Origin: Flavobacterium sp. M31R6
Lineage (GTDB): Bacteria; Bacteroidota; Bacteroidia; Flavobacteriales; Flavobacteriaceae
Length of the DNA stretch: 64,000 bases
Direction of reading: 5' to 3'
Assembly (NCBI RefSeq): GCF_013284035.1
Contig: NZ_CP054141.1
Location: 682,001 to 746,000 of the forward strand
Position 1 is the stretch's first letter; each line of letters opens with the position of its first letter. Below the pieces are notes generated by a model. That model was not told where the DNA came from and ran no database searches. It saw only the letters and a program-made list of their open reading frames with translations. The translations under genes and the position numbers were made by a program. Below are positions 1 to 8,648 of the stretch, in pieces.

Positions 1-104
1 GATTTTAAAAGAGGTAAGGATAAATTGATTTTGTTTTGAATACTAATCGTTTTGAGTTTTATATTTGTAAACTTAAAAAAGAGAAAATAATAAAGATTCC
101 AAGA

Positions 105-551
105 ATGACTATAGAATGGAAAATAAAGCCTTTTGAGGCATTATCAGTAAACGAATTGTATGACATACTACAATTGCGAAGCAGGATCTTTGTGGTGGAG
201 CAAAACTGCGTCTATCTTGATCTTGATGGTAAGGATAAAGTCGCTTTGCATCTTTTTGGAATTTATGACGGTAAAATTGTGGCTCACGCCAGACTTTTCA
301 AATCTGGAATTTCTTTTGATAATGCATCGATTGGAAGGGTAACGGTTGATCCCGATTATAGAGACAGAAAATGGGGGCAGGAATTGATGAAAGAAGCAAT
401 TTCGGGTATTTTGGAATACTTTGGCGAAAGCCAAATTACAATTGGAGCCCAATTATATCTTAAAAAATTCTATGAGTGCCTCGGTTTTGTGCAATCAAGT
501 GAAATGTATCTAGAGGATGATATTCCGCATATTGAAATGGTGAGAGAGTAA
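105..551 (+). CDS. ElaA-like GNAT N-acetyltransferase
   Basis: A 148-residue single-domain GNAT protein. The N-terminal pattern, an LR.RIFVVEQN stretch followed by YLDLDGKD, is characteristic of the ElaA branch of GNAT acetyltransferases. It is followed by a V.P.YR..K.GQ.L acetyl-CoA pyrophosphate-binding loop (motif A) in the middle of the protein. The family uses acetyl-CoA in the cytosol; the acceptor is unknown. I chose the ATG at 105 because it gives the usual family length. The frame is open to a TTG at 36, but the extra residues look like leader sequence. A bidirectional hairpin terminator separates it from the convergent S41 gene. Confidence 0.85.
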   Translation: MTIEWKIKPFEALSVNELYDILQLRSRIFVVEQNCVYLDLDGKDKVALHLFGIYDGKIVAHARLFKSGISFDNASIGRVTVDPDYRDRKWGQELMKEAISGILEYFGESQITIGAQLYLKKFYECLGFVQSSEMYLEDDIPHIEMVRE

Positions 552-587
552 TTTGGGTTGCTCTTAGTAGTTTTATAAATAGTAAAG

Positions 588-625
588 TGGGTTGTTTTTG
601 GACTTTTGTGACCAAAAATAACCCA
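588..625. terminator. Bidirectional hairpin terminator
   Basis: The 14-nt arms at 588-601 and 612-625 pair with one mismatch (TGGGTTGTTTTTGG against CCAAAAATAACCCA). A T-rich tail follows on the plus strand. It sits between convergent genes (the acetyltransferase and the S41 protease) and could serve both. Confidence 0.7.
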
Positions 626-654
626 ATTTTATTTCGTTCTTAGATGGTTTTGTA

Positions 655-2292
655 TTAAATTTTCAAAATCGAATTGTATTCAGTCGAAGTGTTTAAAATA
701 TTTACTGCTTTTTTGATTTCAGGATTATTTTTTATGTAATAATCATAAAGGCCTTCTTGATATTGATAACGTTTGATGATTTCGTCCAGCAATAAACCTT
801 TAATTTCTTTTTGGTTTTTATCCAATAATGCATTTTCCGATTTCTGAAGCGCTGTAAGCAATTGCTGATACTCTACACCAATTGATTCATCCAGTTTTTC
901 TTTTTTGGCAGTTTCCAAAGTGTTTTTTAAAGCCACTTCGGTTTCGGTGTCAAAAGTTATCTTTTTGCTTTTTAGGAATTGTTTAAAATCGGCATAATCG
1001 GCATCTGTGATTACTGGGATTTTTGTTCCTAAATTGGGATTTTTATAATAATAGTAAGTGGCATAATTAAAAATACCATCGTTTTTTAAGAGGGCACTTG
1101 CAATTGGGCTGGTCTTGGTTTCTTCCATTTCAATGTCCGGTAAAATTCCGCCACCATCATAAACGGTTCGTCCTTTTCTGGTTTTAAAGGCATTGTAGTT
1201 TTTGGCATCGGTTCTGATTGCTACGCCGTTTTTGTCTTTATGTGCATAATCCAATGCTTGTATGCATCTTCCCGAAGGTGTATAGTAACGAGAGATTGTT
1301 ACTTTAAGCTGTGTCCCATAAGTTAATTCTACAGGTCTTTGAACCAGACCTTTTCCGAAACTGCGACTTCCCAAAACTACCGCGCGATCTAAATCCTGCA
1401 AAGCTCCCGAAACAATTTCGGAGGCGGAAGCACTTCGTCCGTTAACTAAAATCACCAAAGGTATAGTGGTGTCTATAGGGTCTTTGGATGTTTTGTAGGT
1501 ATTGTTGTGTTTTTCAATTTTGGATTTTGTCGTAACAATTACCTCATTTTTTGCAACAAAAAGATTGCAGATATTTACTGCTTCGTTCAATAATCCACCA
1601 GGATTTCCTCTTAAATCCAATACAATTCTTTCGGCACCTTCTTTTTTTAGTTGTTCCAATGCTTCTCTGGTTTCAGTTGAAGCTTTTCTGTTGAAGTGAT
1701 CCAATACGATATAGCCTGTTTTGTCATCAATTTTAGCAAAATAAGGAACTGATTTGATTTCGACTTCATCCAATACAATTACAGTCGAATTGGTTTTACC
1801 CTGACGAATGTATTTGATATCGATTTTGGTGTTTTTGGAACCTTTCAATAATTGGGAAGCATCGTCTTTGAAGTCTGCCAAAGGGGTGTCACCTATTTGA
1901 ATGATTTCGTCTCCCGCTTTGAGTCCGGCTTTATCGGCAGGAAAATTTTTATACGGCTCTTTTATGATTAGCTTGTCATCTTTTCGGGTTATTAACGCCC
2001 CAATTCCGGTGTATTCACCCGTATTGTTAATTTTAAATTTGAGCACTTCCTGTTCGTTAAAATAAACGGTGTACGGATCAAGCGAGCTCAACATTCCTTT
2101 GATGGCATTGTTCATCAACTCTGCGGGAGTTGTTTCATCGACATAGTTTTTGTTCAATTCCTTGAATAGCGTCGTGAAAATTTCCAATTGTTTGGCAATC
2201 TCAAAATAGTCGTCTTTGAAACTTACACCAACAAATAAAAAGGCGGAAGCAACAACAGGAATTATGATTTTTTTTTGAAAAAAGGTACGCAT
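655..2292 (-). CDS. S41 family C-terminal processing peptidase with PDZ domain
   Basis: A 545-residue tail-specific protease of the CtpA/Prc family. An N-terminal hydrophobic signal or anchor covers about residues 5-24, then a helical region, a PDZ domain (TGIGA...PA.KAGLKAGDEI, about 90-175), and the S41 core. The catalytic Ser289 lies in the RSASASE motif, and the Lys314 of SFGKG lies 25 residues later, the spacing expected of the Ser/Lys dyad. A long C-terminal extension is common in Bacteroidota members. It acts in the periplasm on exported substrates. I placed the start at 2292, which leaves only two bases after the stop of the DUF4349 gene, so the two are almost certainly co-transcribed. 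An upstream in-frame ATG would put an unlikely 25-residue extension before the signal sequence. Confidence 0.92.
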   Translation of the reverse strand: MRTFFQKKIIIPVVASAFLFVGVSFKDDYFEIAKQLEIFTTLFKELNKNYVDETTPAELMNNAIKGMLSSLDPYTVYFNEQEVLKFKINNTGEYTGIGALITRKDDKLIIKEPYKNFPADKAGLKAGDEIIQIGDTPLADFKDDASQLLKGSKNTKIDIKYIRQGKTNSTVIVLDEVEIKSVPYFAKIDDKTGYIVLDHFNRKASTETREALEQLKKEGAERIVLDLRGNPGGLLNEAVNICNLFVAKNEVIVTTKSKIEKHNNTYKTSKDPIDTTIPLVILVNGRSASASEIVSGALQDLDRAVVLGSRSFGKGLVQRPVELTYGTQLKVTISRYYTPSGRCIQALDYAHKDKNGVAIRTDAKNYNAFKTRKGRTVYDGGGILPDIEMEETKTSPIASALLKNDGIFNYATYYYYKNPNLGTKIPVITDADYADFKQFLKSKKITFDTETEVALKNTLETAKKEKLDESIGVEYQQLLTALQKSENALLDKNQKEIKGLLLDEIIKRYQYQEGLYDYYIKNNPEIKKAVNILNTSTEYNSILKI

Positions 2293-2294
2293 GA

Positions 2295-3122
2295 TTATAT
2301 GTTTTTTTTCTTGAAACGTTTTCTTATAAAATAAAATAGGACTGTTACTATAATAATAAATGGCCAAACTTCTAATAATCCCAAAAAGAAGCTTGAAATG
2401 CTATAAAATCCAGATTTAAAGGCATTCCATACTTTGGCTCCATAGGAAATTGTAACGCCGCTTTCTTCTGCAATTGTTTTATAAAACTCTATTGTAATGG
2501 TACTCAAAGAGACTTGGTTTTGCATGTATCTCAATTGGCCTTCTTTGGCTTCAATTTCTTCTCGAATAGCTGAAAGTTGAGCTTCAATAGCTAACATTTC
2601 AGACATTTTTGTTGCTTTTGCCAAAAGTTCAAGATACCTGTTTTCCAATTTTTTTTTGGCTTTCAATCTGGCATCAATGTCGATGTATTGTTCTGTTACA
2701 TCTTGCGAACTAATCTCTTTATTGTCAAAATAAGCAACCCCGGTCGAAATTTCTTTTATGAAAGAATCAAAATTTTCACTTGGGATGCGAACAGTTATTC
2801 TTCTGTAAATGGAAGCATATTCTTTTCCTTCACTATCATTTTGTATGAAGGCTTTCCCTTTTTTTACAGCAATTTTTATTTGTTCATAAGTGGCTTCTAA
2901 ATTGTAGGTTTCAAACTTAAGATTACCATTCCTGATTATTTTTTGTTCAATGATTTTGTCTTCTGCTTTAGGAGATTCAGAATTTGTTTCTGCTTCCTCG
3001 ATCATTTTTGTTGCAGGTAATCTCACCGCTTGGATAGACATTTCTTCGGATGCAACTGCTTCCGCTTTTTTACAACTTAATACTGCGAAAAATAGAAGGG
3101 CAATTATTAATTTTGATCTCAT
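2295..3122 (-). CDS. DUF4349 domain lipoprotein
   Basis: A 275-residue protein with a lipoprotein signal peptide (FFAVLSC, lipidated Cys17). A region around residues 60-215 matches the DUF4349 pattern: an IRNGNLKFET opening, then RI.VRIP.E.FD and a coiled-coil segment rich in KKLE/EAQL. A C-terminal transmembrane segment (about 250-267) ends in a basic tail (RKRFKKKN). The topology suggests an envelope protein anchored at both ends, by lipid and by helix. The function of DUF4349 is not established. It lies between rnpA upstream and the S41 protease immediately downstream, with which it shares a two-base junction. Confidence 0.85.
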   Translation of the reverse strand: MRSKLIIALLFFAVLSCKKAEAVASEEMSIQAVRLPATKMIEEAETNSESPKAEDKIIEQKIIRNGNLKFETYNLEATYEQIKIAVKKGKAFIQNDSEGKEYASIYRRITVRIPSENFDSFIKEISTGVAYFDNKEISSQDVTEQYIDIDARLKAKKKLENRYLELLAKATKMSEMLAIEAQLSAIREEIEAKEGQLRYMQNQVSLSTITIEFYKTIAEESGVTISYGAKVWNAFKSGFYSISSFFLGLLEVWPFIIIVTVLFYFIRKRFKKKNI

Positions 3123-3211
3123 GGGGCTGTAATTTATTTTAAAAATACAAAATTAATTTAGATTACAACTAAGCATTGATGTGGCTATTTAAATGAAAAT
3201 GGATGAGACGG

Positions 3212-3592
3212 CTATTCTTCTTTCTTTATTTGCAACAAGAATTTCTCAAACAGTTGTATGGTTTTGGTATTGATTTCCTCATAGGACAAGCGGTCTTTGC
3301 TTTGGTAAAAAAACATAAAAGAGTAAGGTTGTTCCAGATTATCTATTAGTAAATGTTTATTTAGTCTATAAGTCTCGCGCAGTACTCTTTTGAAATAATT
3401 ACGGTCAACTGCTTTTTTAAAATATTTTTTGGAAACCGAAACGCCTATTTTTATTTTTTCGCCTTCGCCAAAAGTTCCTGGATTATAAACCAATCGCAAA
3501 GGATATTTTGATACCGATTTTCCTTCGGTAAATAACAATCCAATGGCGATTTTGCTTTTGAGTTTTTCGTTTTTGGGATAGGTGAAGTTCAT
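3212..3592 (-). CDS. rnpA: Ribonuclease P protein component
   Basis: A 126-residue basic protein, the usual size for RnpA. It carries the family hallmark AVDRNYFKRVLRE (residues 61-73, the RNR motif), preceded by a VSVSKKYFKKAV strand-helix. It binds the RNase P catalytic RNA and helps it mature the 5' ends of tRNA precursors. I took the internal ATG at 3592 (protein begins MNFTYPKNE), because the upstream codons encode a non-conserved hydrophobic stretch. The DUF4349-S41 pair lies 89 bp downstream on the same strand. The rpmH/yidC neighbourhood seen in other phyla is absent here. Confidence 0.93.
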   Translation of the reverse strand: MNFTYPKNEKLKSKIAIGLLFTEGKSVSKYPLRLVYNPGTFGEGEKIKIGVSVSKKYFKKAVDRNYFKRVLRETYRLNKHLLIDNLEQPYSFMFFYQSKDRLSYEEINTKTIQLFEKFLLQIKKEE

Positions 3593-3812
3593 TTTAATTA
3601 GATATGCTGAATTATAATAGAGGCAAAGGTACAATTAATGCGGAGTCATGCAACAGACCGTTTTTGATGCCGTAGGATTTACAATTGGGACAAAAGTTTC
3701 TTTTTTATTTTGATAAATTATGATTAAAATTTTGTAAATTCATGTTTTACAAACAATTAGATGGGATTTGATTAATTGCCGGAGTTATAAATAGACCTAA
3801 AAATATATTTCT

Positions 3813-3820
3813 TACTTTTG
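3813..3820 (+). promoter_or_regulatory. Candidate Bacteroidota -7 box for plsC
   Basis: TACTTTTG fits the TAnnTTTG consensus of Bacteroidota primary sigma promoters and lies 16 bases before the ATG of the acyltransferase gene. No clear TTTG -33 element is seen at the expected distance, so this is tentative. Confidence 0.4.
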
Positions 3821-3836
3821 TGGCAAATTTAATAGT

Positions 3837-4571
3837 ATGCAAAAGTTAATTTCGTATCCCTTATCTTTTATTGTTTTAGTACTAGTTCTGTTGACTTTGG
3901 TTGTATTTCACCCCATTCAATGGATTTGTTTACACGTATTTGGATATCAAGCGCATAAAAAAAGTGTTGATTACCTGAATTTTATATTGCTGAAAATCGT
4001 TATTATTTTAGGAACGACTTTTAGTTTTGAAAATAGAGAAAGTATACCAAAAGGAGTGCCGGTCATTTTTGTTGCGAACCATCAGAGTCTGTATGATATT
4101 ATTGCAATGATATGGTTTTTGAGAAGATCTCATCCAAAATTTGTCAGTAAAAAAGAATTAGCCAAAGGAATTCCAAGTGTTTCTTATAATTTAAGACATG
4201 GTGGATCGGTAGTTATAGATAGAAAAGATCCAAAACAAGCCATCCCTGCTATCAAAAAAATGGCAGATTATATAGAAAAGCATAAGCGTTCAGCGGTGAT
4301 TTTTCCGGAAGGAACGCGCAGTCGGAACGGAATACCAAAAGAATTTGCACAGACTGGTTTGAAGATTTTATGCAAGAATGCACCATCGGCTTATATAGTT
4401 CCCATCAGTATCAATAATTCGTGGAAACTCTTAAAATACGGAACTTTTCCATATGGTTTAGGAAATCATATTACCTTTGTAGTGCATGAAGCATTTGCCG
4501 TGAAGGATTTTGAGTTTAAGGATATCATGCAAAAGACTGAATCAGCAGTCGTAAACGGAATAAAAATTTAA
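3837..4571 (+). CDS. plsC: 1-acyl-sn-glycerol-3-phosphate acyltransferase (PlsC family)
   Basis: A 244-residue membrane-bound acyltransferase. An N-terminal transmembrane segment (about 7-27) precedes the NHQSLYD motif (His82, Asp87; the HX4D catalytic pair) and FPEGTRSR (about 156-163, glycerol-phosphate binding). It is expected to make phosphatidic acid from lysophosphatidic acid at the inner membrane. Thirteen bases separate it from the acyl-ACP desaturase gene downstream, which suggests co-expression of fatty-acid desaturation and phospholipid acylation. Confidence 0.9.
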   Translation: MQKLISYPLSFIVLVLVLLTLVVFHPIQWICLHVFGYQAHKKSVDYLNFILLKIVIILGTTFSFENRESIPKGVPVIFVANHQSLYDIIAMIWFLRRSHPKFVSKKELAKGIPSVSYNLRHGGSVVIDRKDPKQAIPAIKKMADYIEKHKRSAVIFPEGTRSRNGIPKEFAQTGLKILCKNAPSAYIVPISINNSWKLLKYGTFPYGLGNHITFVVHEAFAVKDFEFKDIMQKTESAVVNGIKI

Positions 4572-4584
4572 TAATTTATAAATA

Positions 4585-5571
4585 ATGTCTATAAAAAACA
4601 TTCGTCTAGAAGTAATGCAATTTCTAGAAAACAAGGTAGAAGGATTTATGGAACAGTATCTGATTCCTGTAGAAAATATTTGGCAGCCTTCGGATTTTTT
4701 ACCTAATTCTGAAAGTGATAATTTTTTGGAAGAAGTAAAAGAACTTAGAGAAATCTCCAAAGATTTACCTTATGATTTTTGGGTAGCTATGGTAGGAGAT
4801 ATGATTACCGAAGAAGCTTTGCCAACTTACGAAAATTGGTTGATGGAAGTGGAGGGTGTTGATAATCTGGAGAGAAACGGTTGGGCTCAATGGGTTCGTC
4901 AATGGACAGGAGAAGAGAATCGTCACGGAGATTTGCTGAATAAATACTTGTATTTGTCAGGTCGTGTGAATATGCGCGAAATCGAAATGACAACACAACA
5001 TTTGATCAATGATGGTTTTGATATCGGAACGGGTAGAGATCCATATAAGAACTTTGTGTACACGAGTTTCCAAGAGTTAGCTACTTATGTTTCCCATAAC
5101 AGAGTTTCGCAATTGGCTAAAAGTTATGGAGATAAGAAATTATCAAAAATGTGTAAAATGATTGCTGGTGACGAAATGCGCCATCATCATGCCTATAGCC
5201 ATTTTGTTACTGAAATTTTCAAAGTGGATCCAAGCGAAATGATGCTTGCTTTCCAATACATGATGAAACAAAAAATAGTGATGCCAGCTCATTTCCTGAG
5301 AGAATCAGGAAACAAAATTAGTTCTGCTTTCGAACATTTTTCAGATTCAGCGCAACGTATTGGGGTTTATACTGCAAACGATTATGTGGAAATCATGCAA
5401 AAACTAATTGACAAATGGGAAATTGATAAAATAGGTGGTTTAACGGATGAAGCCGAGAAAGCCCGTGATTACTTGATGAAGTTGCCGGCTAGAATGGCAA
5501 GAATCTCTGAAAGATTAATTATTCCTAGTGAGTCATTCCAATTCAAATGGGTAGAACCGGCGAGACTGTAA
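4585..5571 (+). CDS. Acyl-ACP desaturase (diiron, stearoyl-ACP desaturase family)
   Basis: A 328-residue soluble diiron desaturase. The ligands of the four-helix bundle are all visible: Glu76 in TEEALP, E111-x-x-H114 in EENRHG, Glu164 in FQELATY, and E197-x-x-H200 in DEMRH. The family introduces a double bond into saturated acyl-ACP using O2 and reduced ferredoxin. It gives an oxygen-dependent route to unsaturated fatty acids, and its position directly after plsC fits membrane fluidity control. It is followed by a word-repeat-rich intergenic segment. Confidence 0.92.
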   Translation: MSIKNIRLEVMQFLENKVEGFMEQYLIPVENIWQPSDFLPNSESDNFLEEVKELREISKDLPYDFWVAMVGDMITEEALPTYENWLMEVEGVDNLERNGWAQWVRQWTGEENRHGDLLNKYLYLSGRVNMREIEMTTQHLINDGFDIGTGRDPYKNFVYTSFQELATYVSHNRVSQLAKSYGDKKLSKMCKMIAGDEMRHHHAYSHFVTEIFKVDPSEMMLAFQYMMKQKIVMPAHFLRESGNKISSAFEHFSDSAQRIGVYTANDYVEIMQKLIDKWEIDKIGGLTDEAEKARDYLMKLPARMARISERLIIPSESFQFKWVEPARL

Positions 5572-5604
5572 TTTAAGATTTAAGATTACGGAATTAAGAT
5601 TTTT

Positions 5605-5698
5605 TAAAATTGACATTGATATTGCAATTGATATTGATTTTTGACATTGAAATTAACATTGCTGATTTTTGAGGTTTAGACTTTAAGAATCAGCATTT
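5605..5698. repeat. Intergenic word-repeat tract
   Basis: The words TTGACATTGA, ATTGATATTGA and GCAATTGAT recur in near-tandem form. A GCTGATT...AATCAGC inverted repeat is followed by a T run at the 3' end, possibly a weak terminator for the desaturase gene. A short related tract in opposite orientation occurs at 40629-40662, after xth. Confidence 0.5.
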
Positions 5699-5718
5699 TT
5701 TATAAACATAAACAGCAA

Positions 5719-6372
5719 ATGAGCAATCTAGATTTGATAAACAAAACCATCCTTTTTGTAAAAGAAAAATTAGCCAATGCCGAAGGTGGTCACGATTGGT
5801 TCCATATTCAAAGGGTGTATAAGAATGCATTATTAATTGCGAGAGGAGAAAACTGTGACGAAACTGTTGTTAAACTCGGTGCTTTGCTACACGATATAGC
5901 CGACAGTAAATTTCACGCTGGTGACGAAACAGTGGGGCCAAAAGTGGCTCGTGAGTTTTTGGAAAGCGAAGGTGTTTCCGAAAGCATTATTTCTCATGTT
6001 ATCCAAATTATTGACAATATCTCTTTTAAAGGCGGAAAAACTGAAAAAACATTCTCTTCTATTGAATTGGATATCGTTCAGGATGCCGACCGATTGGACG
6101 CAATAGGTGCCATTGGGATTGCCAGAGCGTTTAATTATGGAGGATTCAAGAATAGAACAATGTATGATCCTCAAATCGCGCCAAATTTGCACATGAGCAA
6201 AGAAGAATACAAAAACAGTCAAGCTCCTACAATCAACCACTTTTATGAAAAATTGTTATTGTTGAAAGATAAAATGAATACCGAAACAGGTAAACAAATA
6301 GCTGAACAAAGACATCACTATATGCAGGGATTTTTGGGGCAGTTTTATGCCGAATGGGACGGGGAGTTATAG
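5719..6372 (+). CDS. HD domain metal-dependent phosphohydrolase (YedJ/YpgQ-like)
   Basis: A 217-residue protein with the HD-superfamily metal ligands in order: His25 and His29 in GGHDWFHIQRV, the HD pair His58-Asp59 in ALLHDIAD, and a later Asp in VQDADRLDAIGAIG. The HDWFHIQRVY...QDADRLDAIGAIGIAR pattern is typical of the YedJ/YpgQ group, some of which hydrolyse nucleoside di- or triphosphates. The substrate cannot be read from the sequence. It is a cytosolic stand-alone gene with its own upstream gap, followed by a repeat-rich convergent intergenic stretch. Confidence 0.88.
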   Translation: MSNLDLINKTILFVKEKLANAEGGHDWFHIQRVYKNALLIARGENCDETVVKLGALLHDIADSKFHAGDETVGPKVAREFLESEGVSESIISHVIQIIDNISFKGGKTEKTFSSIELDIVQDADRLDAIGAIGIARAFNYGGFKNRTMYDPQIAPNLHMSKEEYKNSQAPTINHFYEKLLLLKDKMNTETGKQIAEQRHHYMQGFLGQFYAEWDGEL

Positions 6373-6467
6373 ATTTAAGGTTTTAGATTAGCGATTGCTG
6401 ATTTTTGATTTTCAATTAATATTCCAACCAAATCTGAAATCATAAATCAGCACTCAAAAATCTGAAA

Positions 6468-6863
6468 TCAAAGTCCCCTCTCTTTCATTTCCAGAATCAC
6501 ATCCGATGCATTCTTAAAAGTAGGTGCTTGTTCAATAATACTTCCCACACGTTTTTTATTCAGTTTGAAGGTAATATCATTTTCGGTGGTGAATAAAAGT
6601 GCCGTCAGGAACGGGTTGTTCATGTATGGAGCCAAAACAATATAAGCTTCGTCAAGCGTGTGAAAACTTTCTATTTCCTCCGTTTTGTATCGCGCAGTAA
6701 CCGAAAGACAAAAAACTCCATCATTCAAAACTGGACGCACATAAATATTTTTCAAATCAGTGTCGCCTATGGTTTTGGCCAAAGTCAATTTGGCATAAGT
6801 TTTATTGGCGATACTTTCTTTTACTTTTTCCCAAAACTCGGCAAATACAGGTTGAAAAGACAT
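6468..6863 (-). CDS. Conserved-looking hypothetical protein, 131 aa
   Basis: A 131-residue soluble protein with no signal peptide or membrane segment. The predicted alternation of strands and helices (YAKLTLAKT, KNIYVRPVL, VFCLSVTARYKT, ITFKLNKKRV) suggests a small alpha/beta fold. I do not recognise the family. Codon usage resembles its neighbours and no catalytic motif stands out. It is convergent with the HD gene and divergent from the LOG gene. Confidence 0.75.
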   Translation of the reverse strand: MSFQPVFAEFWEKVKESIANKTYAKLTLAKTIGDTDLKNIYVRPVLNDGVFCLSVTARYKTEEIESFHTLDEAYIVLAPYMNNPFLTALLFTTENDITFKLNKKRVGSIIEQAPTFKNASDVILEMKERGL

Positions 6864-7112
6864 AGATTTTATTTTTAAGTATTATGGAAAGGCAAAATTA
6901 AGTTTTTGAAACCAAACAAAATACTTTTGTCTTAAGATAATCTAGGGTATTTTTTAGTGTTCTTTTCGATTAAGTGTCGTTCATTAAAATTATCCTGGCC
7001 TTTGGGTTTCTCAATTCGAAATGATGTTTTAAAAATGGTAAATGCGTATATTTGGTTTTAATAATGGATACGATTTTTTATACTGCTCGCGACTGTTAAG
7101 AAAATTAAAAAA

Positions 7113-7694
7113 ATGAAAAGAATAACTGTATTTTGTGGTTCCAGTTCAGGAACCGAAGCAATCTATACTGCACAAGCGACTTCGCTTGGGCAAACATTAG
7201 CCAAACGAAATATAGAATTAGTTTATGGCGGAGCCAATGTTGGACTTATGGGAGCCATTGCTGACGGCGTTTTGAATAATGGCGGAAAAGCAATAGGAGT
7301 GTTGCCCAATTTTTTGAGGTCAAAAGAAATTGCCCACAAGCAGCTCACGGAACTGATTTTGGTGGATACCATGCACGAACGGAAAACCAAAATGAATGAC
7401 CTTTGCGACGGCGTAATTGCACTGCCGGGTGGTTTTGGAACATTAGACGAACTTTTCGAAATGCTGACTTGGGGACAACTCGGACTGCATAAAAAACCAA
7501 TTGGCATTTTAAACGTTGGAGGCTATTTTGATGCTTTAATTATTTTCACTCAAACAATGGTGGACAAAGGGCTTTTGAAAGAAGTAAATCAACAAATGCT
7601 TTTGGTAAGTGACACCATTGATGATCTTTTGGATAAAATGGAAAATTACGTTCCGCCAACAGTGGGGAAATGGATTGACAAGAAAGATATTTAA
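7113..7694 (+). CDS. LOG family protein (TIGR00730), putative nucleotide phosphoribohydrolase
   Basis: A 193-residue Rossmann-like protein with both signature motifs of the LOG family: PGGFGTLDE (105-113) and the MHERK motif (87-91). An N-terminal VFCGSSSG nucleotide-binding loop is also present. Family members cleave the N-glycosidic bond of nucleoside 5'-monophosphates (cytokinin-riboside phosphates in plants and actinobacteria, AMP or related nucleotides elsewhere). The bacterial substrate here is uncertain. It is a single gene with no co-directional close neighbour upstream. Confidence 0.92.
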   Translation: MKRITVFCGSSSGTEAIYTAQATSLGQTLAKRNIELVYGGANVGLMGAIADGVLNNGGKAIGVLPNFLRSKEIAHKQLTELILVDTMHERKTKMNDLCDGVIALPGGFGTLDELFEMLTWGQLGLHKKPIGILNVGGYFDALIIFTQTMVDKGLLKEVNQQMLLVSDTIDDLLDKMENYVPPTVGKWIDKKDI

Positions 7695-7910
7695 AGGCCG
7701 TTAATGAAAACTAAAGCAAACGAAAAAAATAATGCAGTGCATTTTATTGAGTTAGGTGAAATATTTATCGGAGATTTGCAGTGAAATTAAATTTCCTATC
7801 GTGGGTTTTTTGATTACATTTAAATTTTTAGAAATAGATTTTCAGAGTAAGGATGTACTAGTGGTTTTAAGAAACTGCAGACTCACAACAATTGATTCAA
7901 ATCAATCAAA

Positions 7911-8648
7911 ATGAAGAAAGATACCCATTCGACATATGCAATGTCAACAATTGAGGATTTCATTGCGCATAAACAAATAAAGGAAGCTGATTTATTACCC
8001 GATTCAGAATCGCGTTTGGATTCCATGGAAATGAAAGAAAGACCTATTTTGGATTCCAGTATTCCGTTTAGAGATTTGACTGATGCTGCAAGCAAGCGAG
8101 AAAGTATTGGTCGACTCATTGATAAACTGGATGTTGCCACAAATGTCAGGTATCAAAGAACAATAGAAGACACTTACTGTAATGTATATTCTTATGATTA
8201 TTGCCATTTCTGCAAAGTGTATCTGCCTACCGTTTGGTGGACGGATGAATCCCTGGAAAAAGTATTAGAAGGAGAAGTCGTTGATGCTGTTTTTGAACAA
8301 ACTGTTGATCGCATTTACTCCAGTGCCATCCACGATTGGTTTTTGGAATGGGGAGCCAATTTTGGATGGGAAAGGATGTTTACCGCTGAAGAAATTCAAA
8401 ATAAAGTGAATGTCAATGGCGGTGTTGGAATAATTTGTGCCAAAAGAAAAGAAAAAGGACTCTCTGGGCATATCGTTCCTGTTGTTCCCGAAACTGATTT
8501 GCATCGAGCATACCGAGAGAATGGTAAAGTAGTGTATCCATTGCAATCACAAGCGGGAAAAGAGAATTATAACTACTTTTCGGAAGTCAGAAAAGACTGG
8601 TGGAATGATGAATTATATTCCTCTTATGTGTTTTATTATCACGAATAA
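7911..8648 (+). CDS. Predicted papain-like (CHAP/NlpC-type) cysteine peptidase or amidase
   Basis: A 245-residue protein without a signal peptide. The first 80 residues are polar and probably a linker. Residues 87-110 contain DTYCNVYSYDYC, matching the C-N-x-[YF]-x-x-D nucleophile helix of CHAP and related papain-fold amidases (Cys90). A conserved-looking WFLEWGANFGWERMF segment follows at 143-157, then GVGIICAKRK and SGHIVPVVPE (His187, with Glu194 as a candidate third residue), and PLQSQAG (210-216). Such domains cleave peptidoglycan cross-bridges or isopeptide bonds. It is followed by 426 bp without a recognised gene and then the amidoligase-like gene on the same strand. Alternatives are an injected toxin-type amidase, a lysin relative, or a cytosolic isopeptidase. 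The fold call is moderately sure; the substrate is unknown. Confidence 0.6.
   Translation: MKKDTHSTYAMSTIEDFIAHKQIKEADLLPDSESRLDSMEMKERPILDSSIPFRDLTDAASKRESIGRLIDKLDVATNVRYQRTIEDTYCNVYSYDYCHFCKVYLPTVWWTDESLEKVLEGEVVDAVFEQTVDRIYSSAIHDWFLEWGANFGWERMFTAEEIQNKVNVNGGVGIICAKRKEKGLSGHIVPVVPETDLHRAYRENGKVVYPLQSQAGKENYNYFSEVRKDWWNDELYSSYVFYYHE

Noticed and set aside
5573..5700. CRISPR-like array from repeated ATTGATATTGA words
   Set aside because: Words are short, irregularly spaced and overlapping, with no unique spacers and no cas genes in the window.
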